A stretch of DNA of 64,000 nucleotides from Anaspis maculata (Eukaryota; Arthropoda; Insecta; Coleoptera; Scraptiidae). Below, piece after piece: positions 22,990 through 33,789 of the stretch (within the stretch, counting starts at the first letter, position 1; each line of letters opens with the position of its first letter). The notes under the pieces are model-generated. The model was not told the DNA's origin. It was given only the letters and a program-made list of their open reading frames with translations, and made no database searches. The stretch is from NCBI GenBank assembly GCA_949128115.1, contig OX421968.1:25652377-25716376 (forward strand), in the 5' to 3' direction. Both the position numbers and the translations under genes were made by a program.

Positions 22990-24721
22990 ATAAAAGGACC
23001 CCGCACACAATACACTGAAAATGGCTTTCGGTTAAAATCGCTAATTTTTTGATATTTTGTAGTTCATGTCATGCTGATCAAAGATTGATAAGTCAAAAAC
23101 TTCTGTAAATTACCGTTTGCTGGGAAAAAAATTCGAAAGTTGAAAAAATGGAAAATTTTCAACATTTCTCCGGTCTTCGTTTCAGAGAAATCCTTCAAGG
23201 GGTAGAATGATTTTGACTACTGCGCAGCAACCTGTAGTCTTAATTTTCATTTTCAACCTGTCACGGTTGACAGGTGACATGAATGACATATTTTTCTGAC
23301 ATTTCCAATATTTTCATGTAAAAATGAAACCATGTACATTTTTTTACATCCAGTAAGATGATTTTTGACCTATCTCATACCCAGTTTAGCAGTTCGGCCT
23401 TGACGTCATGTAAAATAACAGTTTTTTGGAAAAAATCTTTCACCTGTTTTTTTCAGATCTTACGAAAAAAACCTGAAACTCACTAATAAGAAGAAATCAA
23501 GTTATATTTATGTATATCAATGCTTCTGTCAAGGTCTTTTCGGTCTTGCGGTGTTATGTTTCCTATCTTATGTGTCAGTTGGCGCAAGATTTCGATAAAT
23601 GTCAACCAATAAAATATCTCTCGGACAACTTCAATGAAACGTGAGGTAAATTGTCCTTCGGCTGTTCTTATCTCCCATCTCGTCGTCAATGTCCTTCCAC
23701 CGTCTGTGTCAATACTAATCTATAAATAGATATTATGCAAACCCACTACAGAGAAAAATGATCAATGAGACACACATCTAGACAGAAATATCTTTTGACT
23801 TCAAGTGTAAGATATTTAATGCAATTTACACTCCCCACACCCCCCTTTCGGACCGGCCCTGCTCTTGAAAGTTCGTCCGATAGATCCTGTCAGAACTTAT
23901 TACCAAGTAAAAAGATATTTCTGTCTAGATGTGTGTCTCATTGATCATTTCTCTCTGTCGTGGGTTTGCATATTATCTATTTATAGATTAGTATTGACAC
24001 AGACGGTGGAAGGACATTTGCGACGAGATGGAAGATAAGAACAGCCGAAGGACAATTCTCCTCACGTTTCATTGAAATTGTCCGAGAGATATTTTATTGG
24101 TTGACATTTATCGGAATCTTGCGCCAACTGACACATAAGATAAGAAATATAACACCGCAAGACCGAAAAGACCTTGACAGAAGAATTGATATACATACAT
24201 AAATATACCTAACTTGATTTATTTTTATTTGTGAGTTCCATTTTTTTGTAAGATCTGAAAAAAAACAGGTGAAAGATTTTCTCCAAAAAGCTGTTATTTT
24301 ACATGACGTCAAAGCCGAACTGCTGAACTGGGTATGACATAGGTCAAAAATCATCTTACTGGATGTAAAAAAATGTACATGATTTCATTTTTACATGAAA
24401 ATATTGGAAATGTCAGAAAAATATGTCATCCATGTCACCTGTCAACCGTGACAGGTTGAAAATGAAAATTAAGACTACAGGTTGCTGCGCAGTAGTCAAA
24501 ATCATTCTACCCCTTGAAGGATTTCTCTGAAAAGATGACCGGAGAAATGTTGAAAATTTTCCATTTTTTCAACTTTCAAATTTTTTTCCCAGCAAACGGT
24601 AATTTACAGAAGTTTTTGACTTATCAATCTTTGGTCAGCATGACATGAACTACAAAATATCAAAAAATTAGCGATTTTAACCGAAAGCCATTTTCAGTGT
24701 ATTGTGTGCGGGGTCCTTTAA
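22990..24721. repeat. IR2: palindrome with ~810-bp arms inside the hAT
   Basis: The left arm 22990-23798 mirrors 23910-24721 around a ~110-bp spacer. The ends read AAAGGACCCCGCACAC and its inverse, with TA beside both ends (TAAAAGGACC and GGTCCTTTA), which suggests a TA-targeting DNA transposon relative. The arms are about 95% identical by eye, with a few single-base changes and indels. Minus-strand ORFs 23483-23689 and 24094-24354 sit in this palindrome and have no family likeness. Confidence 0.8.
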
Positions 24722-24733
24722 ATTAAAGAAGCT

Positions 24734-25750
24734 AGGGTGGTCCAGGTTATAGTAGCAATAACTCACCATTCGATGGTCCATCGAAAACTAGGTCGACATT
24801 CATGATTTAATTTTTCTCCAAAACGTTTACTAAGGAAGATGGAGCCCTCCAAAGTTCAGTTTTTAAAATCATCTTTTTGCAATAACTCTCAAGTCATCAA
24901 AGCGATTTTCACCAAATTTGGTACAAATACTTATGACTTAAATACCCATCACTTGACGTAGATAACCTTTGTCAAAATTGTCCAGTGGCGTAGATACTAG
25001 GGGATTGTTCAACTTCTACCACCCCATTTTCTACGCCATTTTTTTTGAATTCCTTGTTCAATTCAGAAAAAAAAGTTACTCTTGTAAAATTTTGATTAGA
25101 GGCTTCATTTCCGAGATATTTGAGTTTGAAACTTTGGAAAACGTTTCGAAATCGCGACTTTCGAAGGCCTTAAAATTAAAATCCAAGAAAACTCATGATT
25201 CCTCAACTGGAATAAGTTTTTTAGGTCGTTTAAGTTGATTTACTGCCATCTTTTGCTGAGAAACGAGGCGTTTCCAGAAAAAAAACAATTTGGGCTCTGG
25301 AAAGTGGCGATTTCGAGATGTTTTTCAAAGTTTAAAACCCAAATATCTTGAAAATCAAGCCTCTAATCAAAATTTTACAAGAGTAACTTCTTTTTCTAAA
25401 ATAAACAAGGAATTCGAAAAAAATATAGTTTTCCGAAAATATTCAGTGGCGTAGAAAATAGGGCGTGAAAAATAAAACAACTCCCCCGTATCTACGCCAC
25501 TGGACAATTTTGACAAAAGTTATCTACGTCAAGTGATGGGTATTTATTTCGTAAGTATTTGTACCAAATTTGGTCAAAATCGCTTTGATGACTTGAGAGT
25601 TATCGCGAAATAAAGATTTTAAAACCGAACTTTGAAGGGCTGTATCTCTCTTAGGAAGCGTTTTAGAAAAAAATTGAATCATGCATGTCGACCTAGTTTT
25701 CGATGGACTATCGAATGGTGAATTATTGCTACTATAACCTGGACCACCCG
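24734..25750. repeat. IR3: palindrome with ~450-bp arms inside the hAT
   Basis: The left end GGGTGGTCCAGGTTATAG is matched by the inverse at 25733-25750, and the right flank is GGTATA. The arms share AGTGGCGTAGA blocks (about 24985 and 25495), GACGTAGATAAC and ATGACTTGAGAG/inverse words. The centre near 25240 is unpaired. The AGTGGCGTAGA block also occurs in the palindromic repeats near 42393 and 60047, so these may be one wider group. Confidence 0.75.
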
Positions 25751-25992
25751 GTATACAAAATTTAACATTAAAAAAAATTGGGAAGGGGGGCGGCCCAACA
25801 GTTTTTGCACGAGGGCGGCCAATAGAGACGGCCCTGCATTCAATATAACCTAGCCCAGCTTTGGGAGTGGCAGCTATGTAACAGCGAAAAAATTAGAAAG
25901 CTAGGGCGCGTAGTTTGCGAGGAGTTCGAGGAACGGACGGACGGACGCGGTTGCAATAGCGATTTTCATCAAGATGGAAAATGCGCTAAAAA

Positions 25993-26827
25993 TAAACAAT
26001 ATCGACCGCTATATAAATATGGCACAATACAACCCGGAAAACTTATAGCTAACTTCACGAAAATGCTTAGAGGATAGATGAATTTTGAAGCCGAAGAATG
26101 CACCAAACTCATCAGCGAGGCCGACAAAAAAACAACATCAAGGATACGCTGCGACCCAAATGGGCAAATACCATACTGGTGGTCGAACGAGATCCACGAA
26201 CTGATGAAAGCAACCAAAAAAATAAGGAGACGCTGGAAACGCTCACAAAAACAACGCAAGGCACAGTCAGTTGATTTCAAAGAAGAATACTGTGCAGCCA
26301 AAAAGCGACTTACAACAGAAATTCAGAGTGCCAAAAGACAAAAATTCGAAAACATTTGCGCAGACCTAGACAACGATATATTCGGAGCCGCCTACCAAAT
26401 CGTACGCTCACAAGCAAAGCTCAAAAACCTGAAAATTGACTTGACATCAAAAGAAAAATACGAACTTTTCAACAACTGTTCCCAAGAAATGAAAGTCAAC
26501 GAAGAGTCTCCTGTAACTTCACGAAAGAAACCGCGCCCGACTTCACCCTAGAAGAGCTGAATGAAGCAACTAAAAGAATAAAGATCGGAAAAGCGCCCGG
26601 ACCGGACCAGATCCCGCCAGAAGTCATCAAAACGTCAATAACAGCATGTCCTGATTACTTCCTAAAAGTCTAAAACACATTACTGCAAAGAAACCATTTC
26701 CCGGATCCCTGGAAAAGAGCCAACCTGGTTCTTATAGAAAAGCCAAAGAAAAACAGAGACGAACCTACAAAATACAGACTCATATGCTTACTAGATGTGC
26801 TGGGGAAAACGTACGAGAACCTTATAA
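25993..26827 (+). pseudogene. LINE-C ORF2 linker and RT N-terminus (continuation)
   Basis: This continues LINE-C after H4. RYKYGTIQPGKLI is followed by the ORF 26078-26551 (IPYWWSNEIHELMKATKKIRRRWKR, then KRLTTEIQSAKRQKFENICADLD), the W-containing helical linker between endonuclease and RT. After a frameshift near 26515 the RT start is visible: LEELNEATKRIKIGKAPGPDQIPPEVI, a stop at about 26671, then FPDPWKRANLVLIEKPKK, YRLICLLDVLGKTYENLI. The KAPGPD and ICLLDVLGK text is R1/LOA-like. The RT core with its FADD motif is absent: the sequence jumps at about 26827 to a 3' tail. Confidence 0.82.
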
Positions 26828-26900
26828 CCCCGAGGTTGCATGGTAGAGCAGCTTATAGCTGAATGCCGCCTCGTAAAATAAGACAATTAAATTAAATTAA
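26828..26900 (+). repeat. 3' tail shared by LINE-C and the tRNA-derived SINE
   Basis: About 60 bases beginning CCCCGAGGTTGCATGG and ending TAAAATAAGACAATTAAAT are essentially identical to the 3' part of the SINE at 48901-48964. Here they follow LINE-C RT coding directly and are followed by an (AATTA)n-like tail. A shared 3' tail is how many SINEs are recognised by a partner LINE's reverse transcriptase. Confidence 0.75.
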
Positions 26901-26910
26901 AATTATAAAC

Positions 26911-27265
26911 GGGACGCCATTCAAACGCCAGAAACTTCCGCACTTTACAGGCTGCCTACCGGGTTTCCAGTGCAACAACTAAACTACTGCTAGACGACGA
27001 AGTTGTCGATATTCGTTGTCGGTATCAGAAAAATGGTTCGACTTTGGAGGCCAATATCCAATATCTCCCGATTGCCGATTGCGATTCCCATTCCCATTCT
27101 ACTAGCTTAATCTTTTCGTAACCCATCCTATAATAGTGAATGTTGAGAAACTTCATATAAGTTTTCTACAGGGTAATACGTAAAGTGGTGCAAAATTGTA
27201 ACGACTTCATCGTACCCCCATTTTTCAAAAATATATTTTTCCAATATTCTAATCCAAAAATAATG
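26911..27265. other. Unassigned A+T-rich sequence
   Basis: I see no gene, transposon end or tandem repeat. The word AATTATAAAC precedes it (26901-26910) and also precedes the LINE-C block (14640-14649), but the flanks do not otherwise match. Confidence 0.4.
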
Positions 27266-28440
27266 AAGCGTGGTGTCTTATCTCGAAACGGTTTTGGAAT
27301 TCATAAATATAAATATAAATTTATAATATTATAAATATTATAAATTCATAATATAAATTTCTTATATTTCTTATGTTTCATGTGTATATTTTACATAGTA
27401 TTCTACTCGCGGGTAATGGTTATTATTAGTGTTATTACTAATTCGGATGTTTTACGACACTCGCCAAGGCTCGTGTCGGCAAACTGCATCCTCATGAGTA
27501 AGAAGCAATCATTACCCGCTTGTTGAATAATATACTATACTTCAGTCGAAAACTGAAGTTTCACATTGTTACCATGTTCTGGGGCTTAAACTTGCAAATA
27601 GAACATCTTCCACATCTAAAATTTTAATGGAATTCTGACGAAATCCAACGTACGAAAAACAGACAGGGACAACCACTTAAAAAAGTACCCCCTGCTTGGC
27701 CTCACACCAAATATTCGGGTTGTGTTGAGAGTAAAATTGTCCTGGACTGTTATACGAACAATCTTGCTCAATGGCAACATCCATTCATCAAAAATGACTT
27801 AATCTCGCGTGCCTACAAGGCAAATCTGTAACATTCAATATAAAAATTTATATCTTCAATGTTAGACTTCCAATCTGGGTAATAGGGCGATTGCATGGAA
27901 TTTGATTCACGTTTTGACCGTCAGGAACGTGAGAGTCGCTGGGGAATTTTGCTTTGATTCGGTTGGTATGATGACAATTAGACACCTGTCTGACCAGATC
28001 CAAGGTGCAAATTTACCCTCGAAATTCAAAGAACAAATCATGGAATGCTTGCTCGGGGGTTTGACAAGTTTTTACCGCAGCAATCCATTCGTTTCTTCAA
28101 GTTGCTCCGAAGAAAATTCATGAAAAATTATCTTTCTTTCACCTGAGCGTGAGACGCACTGGGGCACAAAACGAATGGCAGGCATTTCCAGTGGTTAACA
28201 GACAACGTGGTGATGGATGAGGATGATGGATCAAATAATGAAATTATTATTAGCGACGTTAGCGTAGATAATGTTAGGTTAACAAAGTGTCAGATGTTGC
28301 CTGTCAGAAATGGCATGATTAACAGACGATTTGACATTTTCCATTATCAATATAGACAAACTGAAAGTCCCTAGGTCAAAACGCCCTCTACATACAATTA
28401 CCCTATTCCAAAACCGTTTCGAGATAAGACACCACACTTT
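27266..28440. mobile_element. 1.2-kb element with ~35-bp terminal inverted repeats
   Basis: The left end begins AAGCGTGGTGTCTTATC and the right end is its inverse (GATAAGACACCACACTT), matching over about 33 of 35 positions through CTCGAAACGGTTTTGGAAT. A small inner inverted repeat at about 27395-27538 (CGGGTAATG and CATTACCCG) may be a nested MITE. One ORF (27902-28123, 73 codons) is present but resembles nothing I know, and I do not call it a gene. The superfamily is undetermined because the duplication is unclear (possibly ATG). Confidence 0.65.
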
Positions 28441-28640
28441 ATGATCAACCATAACGGTTAACCGGTTATGGTACGGTAAACCATGACCGGTTATTTTGTA
28501 ACCGGTTAATATTTTCTTGACCGGTTAACCGGTCAATTTATTTTTTTCTGACAGCACTACTCAAAATGACATAAGGAAGAGAATGGTGGTAGAATCGTCA
28601 CTGTAAAATGTACGGCTTTGGGTCGCCTTTATGACACGGT
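28441..28640. repeat. Cluster of AACCGGTT palindromes
   Basis: Within about 100 bp (28455-28545) the octamer-like words AACCGGTT, ACCGGTTA and GACCGGTTAACCGGTC recur at least five times, each self-complementary. The remainder to 28640 includes the imperfect palindrome ATGACACGGTCACCGTCAT (28631-28649). It may be a transposon terminus, but I could not pair it with a partner. Confidence 0.5.
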
Positions 28641-28644
28641 CACC

Positions 28645-28704
28645 GTCATAAAGAATGGCTTACGAAGTTGGAGCCAAGTATCAAGCCTGTAAATGTCAAA
28701 ATTG
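28645..28704 (+). pseudogene. Copia-type pol fragment, piece 1
   Basis: The last codons before the 8.2-kb hAT read EPSIKPVNVKI. They continue in frame at 36937 as ANNKVIVACGTGTIEFQARVG, so the undisrupted text is the protease-to-integrase linker region of a Ty1/copia polyprotein. That family has the pattern VKIADN-...-GKGTIEF. The left limit is approximate. CAAAATTG (28697-28704) is the hAT target duplication. Confidence 0.8.
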
Positions 28705-28990
28705 CAGTGGCGGACCAAGGGGCCTCGGGTCCTCAATCATCTGATGGGGCTCCAGTATCAAGAGTGCCAGGGGCCTCAAGCCTTAAGCCTTTGAAATTTT
28801 GTATTTTATTATTTCTCAAAAGAGGGGAAAGACAAAATAACAAAATCATCTTATCTGCGCGCTTCAGGTAGTAGAAATTCATATATTCCTAATTTTCTAG
28901 ACACGATTAGGTTTTAGCATTGAGTCAACATTCCAAATCCAATTCAACATCCAAAGCTGGAACCGAAAACTTCTTGTAAGTACTGGTGGG

Positions 28991-29329
28991 CAGTGGCATA
29001 GCCAAGAGGAGCGAGGGTGGGCGGATGACCCCACTCCCCTACCTCCCAAGCGCCCACGGCACTCCATCCCACACTAAACCGATACAGAAAAAATTTCTGG
29101 CGAAAGTTTTCAAGAAAAGCAAAATTTTCCTGAAAAGAAGTTTGTTTATCAAGTAATTTTGCTGCAAACGTCAAAAACCAAAACCGCAAAACGCATGAAA
29201 TATACCGATTATAATCAGCATTATTATTATTATGCCCAAAAAATTTCTCCTGCGGCGTTACCTCTCGCCGACTTGCGCCCTCGTTGTTGACTTTGCCCTC
29301 TCCGCCCTCAAATTCTGACTACGCCACTG
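28991..29329. mobile_element. hAT-like MITE nested in the 8.2-kb hAT
   Basis: It begins CAGTGGCATAGCCAAGAGG and ends with ACGCCACTG, whose inverse is CAGTGGCGTAGTCAG. G+C-rich subterminal words (GAGGGTGGGCGG and the inverse-type TCCGCCCTC) support a hAT-type end pair. I could not find a clean 8-bp duplication (CTGGTGGG left, TGTGGCAC right), so this copy is either old or a chance pairing of ends. Confidence 0.5.
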
Positions 29330-30849
29330 TGTGGCACATCTGACCGATTGATATATATATTTATAATGTAATCGGTGAAGGATCCAAACGACGGGGAATC
29401 GAAATTTGTGAAAACCAGACGTGGGATTTTGGCGGGGTATTTTTTTGAAAATTTTCGCAAACGAACCGCATCTCAAGTTGAAAGTGAGAATTTTCTAAAA
29501 TTTCTGCCGAATTTGAGGAGATTTTTCTAAAATTTATAATTCATCCAAAATTTTACAAGGGAACTGAAGTTTAGATAATTCGTTCCACATTTCTTGATAC
29601 AGATTTGCGGCGAAAATTCGGCTTTTCGGGCAGAATTTCGAGAAATTTGGTGTGAAATGCCGACCGGGGGCTTTTGGGGACCCAATGTCGTTCGGTTCGG
29701 GCCATTAGGCGGCGTTTTTCTTGAAATTTCGCCGTATAATTGATCAAATTCGACCACGGCACGGGCAAAGTGACAGCAACGTCAATAATTGACGCTCTGG
29801 GTTTTGGGAAACTCAACACTTTGAGGCATTTCAACAGTGTTTTTGGAAAAAACGTACCGTGTCAGCGTGCGAGATTGAACCGTGGTCTGGAGGGGGCTTT
29901 TGAGGACACGCGGACACCAAAAACCAAAGAATTCTTCAAATCCGACGGCACTTTGATCGTATTTCGCCGGCCGGCTCCGGTGTAGTCAGGGAGAATTTAC
30001 CGATACAGGCGACTTGGGTGAACCAAAAGGCGATTGGAGAAGCTACTCACAGTTTTCACACTGAGGGCCGATTTTTAAAGGCTCCACATTTCGAGGAAGG
30101 GGCTTCTCTCGTTGTCCATAACACTTTCCGTGGCGAGTTGCACAACCACCTTGCCGCGACTTGTTTTGTAGAAAATACGTGTTGATTCCAAGGAACTTTG
30201 TGGCTGCACTTCCAGAAAGGATCCATGTTTTCATTGGCATGCTTATTTCGGACCTTTTATGGTCCAATTTTTCAAAATTTGACTCATAATATTCGACTTC
30301 ACTGCTGGCGCTACACTTGTGAAGTTGGCGAATGTCAGTTGTCTTGTCACTGATGTGACGCACTCATATTATGCTATTTTTCGCGAGCGCTTAAGCAAGC
30401 ACATTTTCGCGGGTGCTCTTGGTTCTTGGTTACGTTGCAATTTGCAATGATGTTGACAGTTATGGACATTTTCGCGAGTAAATCTAATGACGAATGCGGA
30501 AATCGCGCCATGTTGCTCCGAATATTGAACTTTCGTATTTTTCAACAGATTATATAGAGATTTTGACTGAAGACTCGGTCATGATGGACAATCGAAATGC
30601 ATTTGTCATTTGTGATTGTTGATTTCTCAGTGGATGTCTTTCACTTTGAGGTCACTTTTTTGTTTGTAAATAAATTGGTCTTGACATTACAATTACTTGA
30701 TGTTATAACGGTGCCCATTTCCGCGACTCGCCCAAGTGACATAATTGACAGTCTCCTCTCGTAGTTACATGACATCTCTATCATCATTACCGCAAGATCC
30801 GATTGGTATTTTGAACTCATGCCAACATGAAATAGACAGTCTAAATGCA

Positions 30850-31780
30850 TCTGCCAAATGTAGATTTTTGACGTTCCAAGAGGACGCCATATTGAATTTT
30901 TGCATTTTTCAACAAATTTGATGGGGATTTTAATCCTACAGCCATTCGAGGTTGGCGGTCAAAATTCAAAACAAAATGCATCTGTCAAATTTTGGTTTTT
31001 GACGTTTTAGAGGCCGCCATATTGAACTTTTGCATTTTTCAACCGATCTGATTGAGATTTTGAACCTACACCCACTTGAGGTTGGCGATCAAAATGCATC
31101 TGTCAAATTTTGATTTTTGACATTTCAAAGGCCACCATATCAAACTTCTGCATTTTTCAACCGATCTGATCGGGATTTCAATCTTATACCTACTTGAGGT
31201 TGACAATGCATATGTCAAATTTTGATTTTTGACGTTTCAGAGACCGCCATTTTGCATTTTTCAACCGATCTAATTGAGATTTCAAACCTACACCCACTTG
31301 AGGTTGGCGATCAAAATGCATTTGTCAAATTTTAATTTTGACCGTTTCAGAGTCCGCCATATTGAACTTTTGCATTTTTCAACCGATCTGATTGGGACTT
31401 CAAACCTAGACCCACTTGAGGTTGACAATAATGGGAATGCATCTGTCAAATTTTGAATCTTGACGTTCCAAGAGGGCGCCATATTCAACTTTTGCATTTT
31501 TCAACCGATCTGATTGAGATTTTACACCAACACCCACTTGAGGTTGGCAATCAAAATGCATCTGTCAATTTTTGATTTTTGACGTTTCAGAGGCCGCCAT
31601 ATTGAACTTTTGCATTTTTCAACCGATCTGATTGGGATTTCAAACCTATACCTACTTGAGGTTGACATAGAAAATGCATCTGTCGAATTTTGATTTTTGA
31701 CGTTTCAGAGACTGCCATATTGTACTTTTGCATTTTGTAACCGATCTGGTTGAGATCTTGAACCTACACCTACTTGAAGT
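30850..31780 (+). repeat. Tandem array 1, ~117-bp units (about 8)
   Basis: Each unit contains AAATTTTGATTTTTGACGTTTC, GGCCGCCATATTGAACTTTTGC, TTTTTCAACCGATCTGATTG and CACTTGAGGTTGGCGATCAAAATGC. The TTTTTCAACCGATCTGATTG word recurs near 31036, 31158, 31258, 31377, 31497 and 31617. The unit length is constant but point differences are frequent, so this is an old array. Confidence 0.85.
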
Positions 31781-31789
31781 TGGATTATA

Positions 31790-32610
31790 TTGAGATTTTG
31801 AAAAAATACTTAGTCAAGATGGATGATCAAAGATCATTTGTCACATTCGACATTTTCGCTGTTTGAAGCCGCTGTGTATTGAATTCTTGCTTTTTTCAAC
31901 CGAATTCATTGAGTTTTCAAACCTAGACATGGTTCAGGTGAACAATTGGAACGTAACTGTCAAATTTGTAATTTTGCACATATTTTTATTTCATATCAAT
32001 TTCTCCTACAAATCATTAGAAAGGCTCCTGAATAATACAAATACACGGTTCTGCTTTTTCTTCCACTACACGGTGTCTTCCACGACAGTACCTTCTTCAC
32101 GGTTCAGGTTTCCATAACACATATCGTCGCTTTCATTCTCAAAGCTTCATCATGTTTCCAGTATTTTCAGTAGTTACCTTGAACAAAAGTAGAAATACAT
32201 ATTAATAAACAAAATAATGGTGTACCGATTTTTCCCGACAACTCTTGACCAGACACCACCCACTGACATACGTTTCGTTCACAATAGAACCCTACAAGTC
32301 GAGGCAGAAATTTCAAAACACGCGAAAAACAAACATCTTTTCGAATTCATGTTACTCTTACACAATCAGTTTCTTACGCCTCTTAGAAAACTTCATCTGA
32401 CCAAAACACTATCGACGGACATGCATGAAATTACTAAACTCGCCAAGGGAAAACCTGACATGTGCCTAAAACAGCGGAAAATCAACATCATGTATACAAT
32501 TCCCTTTCCACTTGTCCGGTGTCAGTGGAACAAATTCCCTGTCTACTTTTCAACCAATGCTGTCACCCAGGCGACGGCTTGCCGGCGCCGGTGACAGCTT
32601 CCAATCCAAC
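31790..32610 (+). repeat. Q1, containing a 125-codon ORF of unknown nature
   Basis: Q1 is repeated as Q2 (35930-36725) at roughly 90-95% identity. The ORF 32217-32594 has a partner ORF in Q2 (36460-36717). Both contain HLTKTLSTDMH and KINIMYTIPFPLVRCQWNKF. Most of the base differences I see between the copies change the amino acid, which argues against coding constraint. No domain is recognisable. Confidence 0.6.
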
Positions 32611-33789
32611 CAATGTAACCGTGCCAAACTCTAGACGCTATTTACCGCCGTCTGTGAAAACCAGACGTCGGATTTTGACGGGGTATTTTTTTTAAAATTT
32701 TCGCGCACAAACCGCGACCCGAGTTTGGGGTGAGAACTTTCCGGAATTTTTGTTGAATTTGAGGGGATTTTTCAAAAATTCATAATTCATTCCAATTTTT
32801 TTAAGGGAACCGCCGCTTCGAGTAGTCCATTCCAAACATCTTGTTACGTTTTAGCGGCGAAAATTCGGCTTTTCGGGGAGAATTTCAAGAAATTTGGTGT
32901 GAAATGCCGACCGGGGGGTTTCCGGGGGCTTGGTGTCGTCCGTTGCGGGCCATTTGCCGGGGCTTTTCTTGAAATTTAGCCAAAAAATGTTGAAATTGGG
33001 TCACGGCACGATCAAAGTGACAGGAACGTGAAATTGACGCTCTGGGTTTTGGGAAAACCCAACACCGCGGGGCATTTCAACAGTGCTATTGGAAAAAATG
33101 ACCCTGTCAGGGTACGAAATGTTACCGTAGCGGTCCAGGAGACCCGTGGCCGTTTGCCAGGCACAAGAAACACAAGGTCTCCTTTAAATAATAAGGCATT
33201 TCGCTTAGATTTCGCAAGCCGTGTCTGACGTTGACGGAGTAATTTCACAAAAAACAGATAAGTTGATGTTGATTTGGGGGCAAAACACATCTGGGGGGTA
33301 CTCACAATTTATTTGCAATTTCCAGCGGCTTCACATTTCGAGAAAAGGGGCCTTTTCGGTCCGCCAGAGCAAATTTCATGTCGGTTACAGGGGTTCCTTG
33401 TCGCGACTTGTTTTCTACGGAATCCATGATAATTCCATCGGATCTTCTGGTCACACCTCCCGAAAGGGTCCGTGTTTAGATGTGCGTCCTTGTTTCGGAA
33501 TTTTTCTTGTCAAATTTTTCCAAAATATCACTACAAACATTGGCAGCATTGAGCGTCGCAGTTGTGTTGTGCCATTTGCAAATGTCAATGTAATGTCACA
33601 GCAGTGACACTAGTGACAGCACACCTTCAAGGCGATTTGTCGCGGACTATTTGGGCCTATTTTCCGCGAGTGCTTTTAAATACGTTGGAATGATGCTGAC
33701 AGTTATGGACGTTTTCGCCAGTAAATGTGATGATGAAAGCGGAAATCGTTACATGACATTTTCCTATCATCATTACCTATGCCAACTTG

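Larger units (their letters stand above)
22404..25844. mobile_element. 3.4-kb hAT element, perfect 8-bp TSD, nested in H4
   Basis: The termini are CAGGGCCGTCT at 22412 and the inverse AGACGGCCCTG at 25836. Both are flanked by CATTCAAT (22404-22411 and 25837-25844). Subterminal G+C-rich words (GGGCGGCC) recur at both ends. H4 sequence resumes exactly after the right duplication. I see no hAT transposase (no RRxW-CxxC-type or C-terminal dimerisation text), so it is non-autonomous. The interior is almost wholly two palindromes (22990-24721 and 24734-25750). Confidence 0.9.
16973..25992 (-). mobile_element. H4: Helentron-like element, minus strand, heavily nested
   Basis: The 5' terminus lies at the right (GAAAATGCGCTAAAAAT, 25977-25993) with a (GGAC)n tract at 25931-25946. 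H4 body sequence occurs at 16973-17107, 20099-20450, 22116-22411 and 25837-25992. These four pieces are colinear with H1 when inverted. The gaps are filled by LINE-D, a Helentron-like C/D element and a hAT. The 3' terminal ~190 bp (hairpin and CTTG) are missing: the left edge aligns to an internal point of H1 (AATAGATTTGAATGAAAATTC). H4 itself splits LINE-C. Confidence 0.8.
29390..33640 (+). repeat. Diverged direct repeats P1 and P2
   Basis: P1 (29390-30480) and P2 (32655-33640) run parallel through GTGAAAACCAGACGT, TTTGGTGTGAAATGCCGACC, GACGCTCTGGGTTTTGGGAAA, GCGACTTGTTTT and the TGACATTTGC/TGTCAC-rich ends. Identity looks like 75-80%, lower than between Q1 and Q2. Several minus-strand ORFs here (29571-29834, 30043-30363, 33012-33305) are not shared as intact frames between P1 and P2. 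Confidence 0.7.

Noticed and set aside
14640..26910. AATTATAAAC on both sides as the target duplication of LINE-C
   Set aside because: Sequence beyond 26910 does not continue H3, as it should if LINE-C had inserted there, and the word lies in an A/T-rich tail. Kept only as an observation.
27902..28123. 73-codon ORF inside the 1.2-kb TIR element as a transposase remnant
   Set aside because: Too short and without recognisable catalytic motifs.
30850..31780. Regular repeats considered as a CRISPR array
   Set aside because: Units are adjacent, about 117 bp, with no spacer/repeat alternation. Context is eukaryotic transposon DNA.
32217..32594. 125-codon ORF in Q1 with a partner in Q2, possibly a new gene of the hAT
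   Set aside because: Most differences I can see between the two copies change the amino acid (for example E/K, L/F, R/G, PV/HD), and Q2 has lost the first 50 codons. That fits neutral drift. No domain is recognisable.
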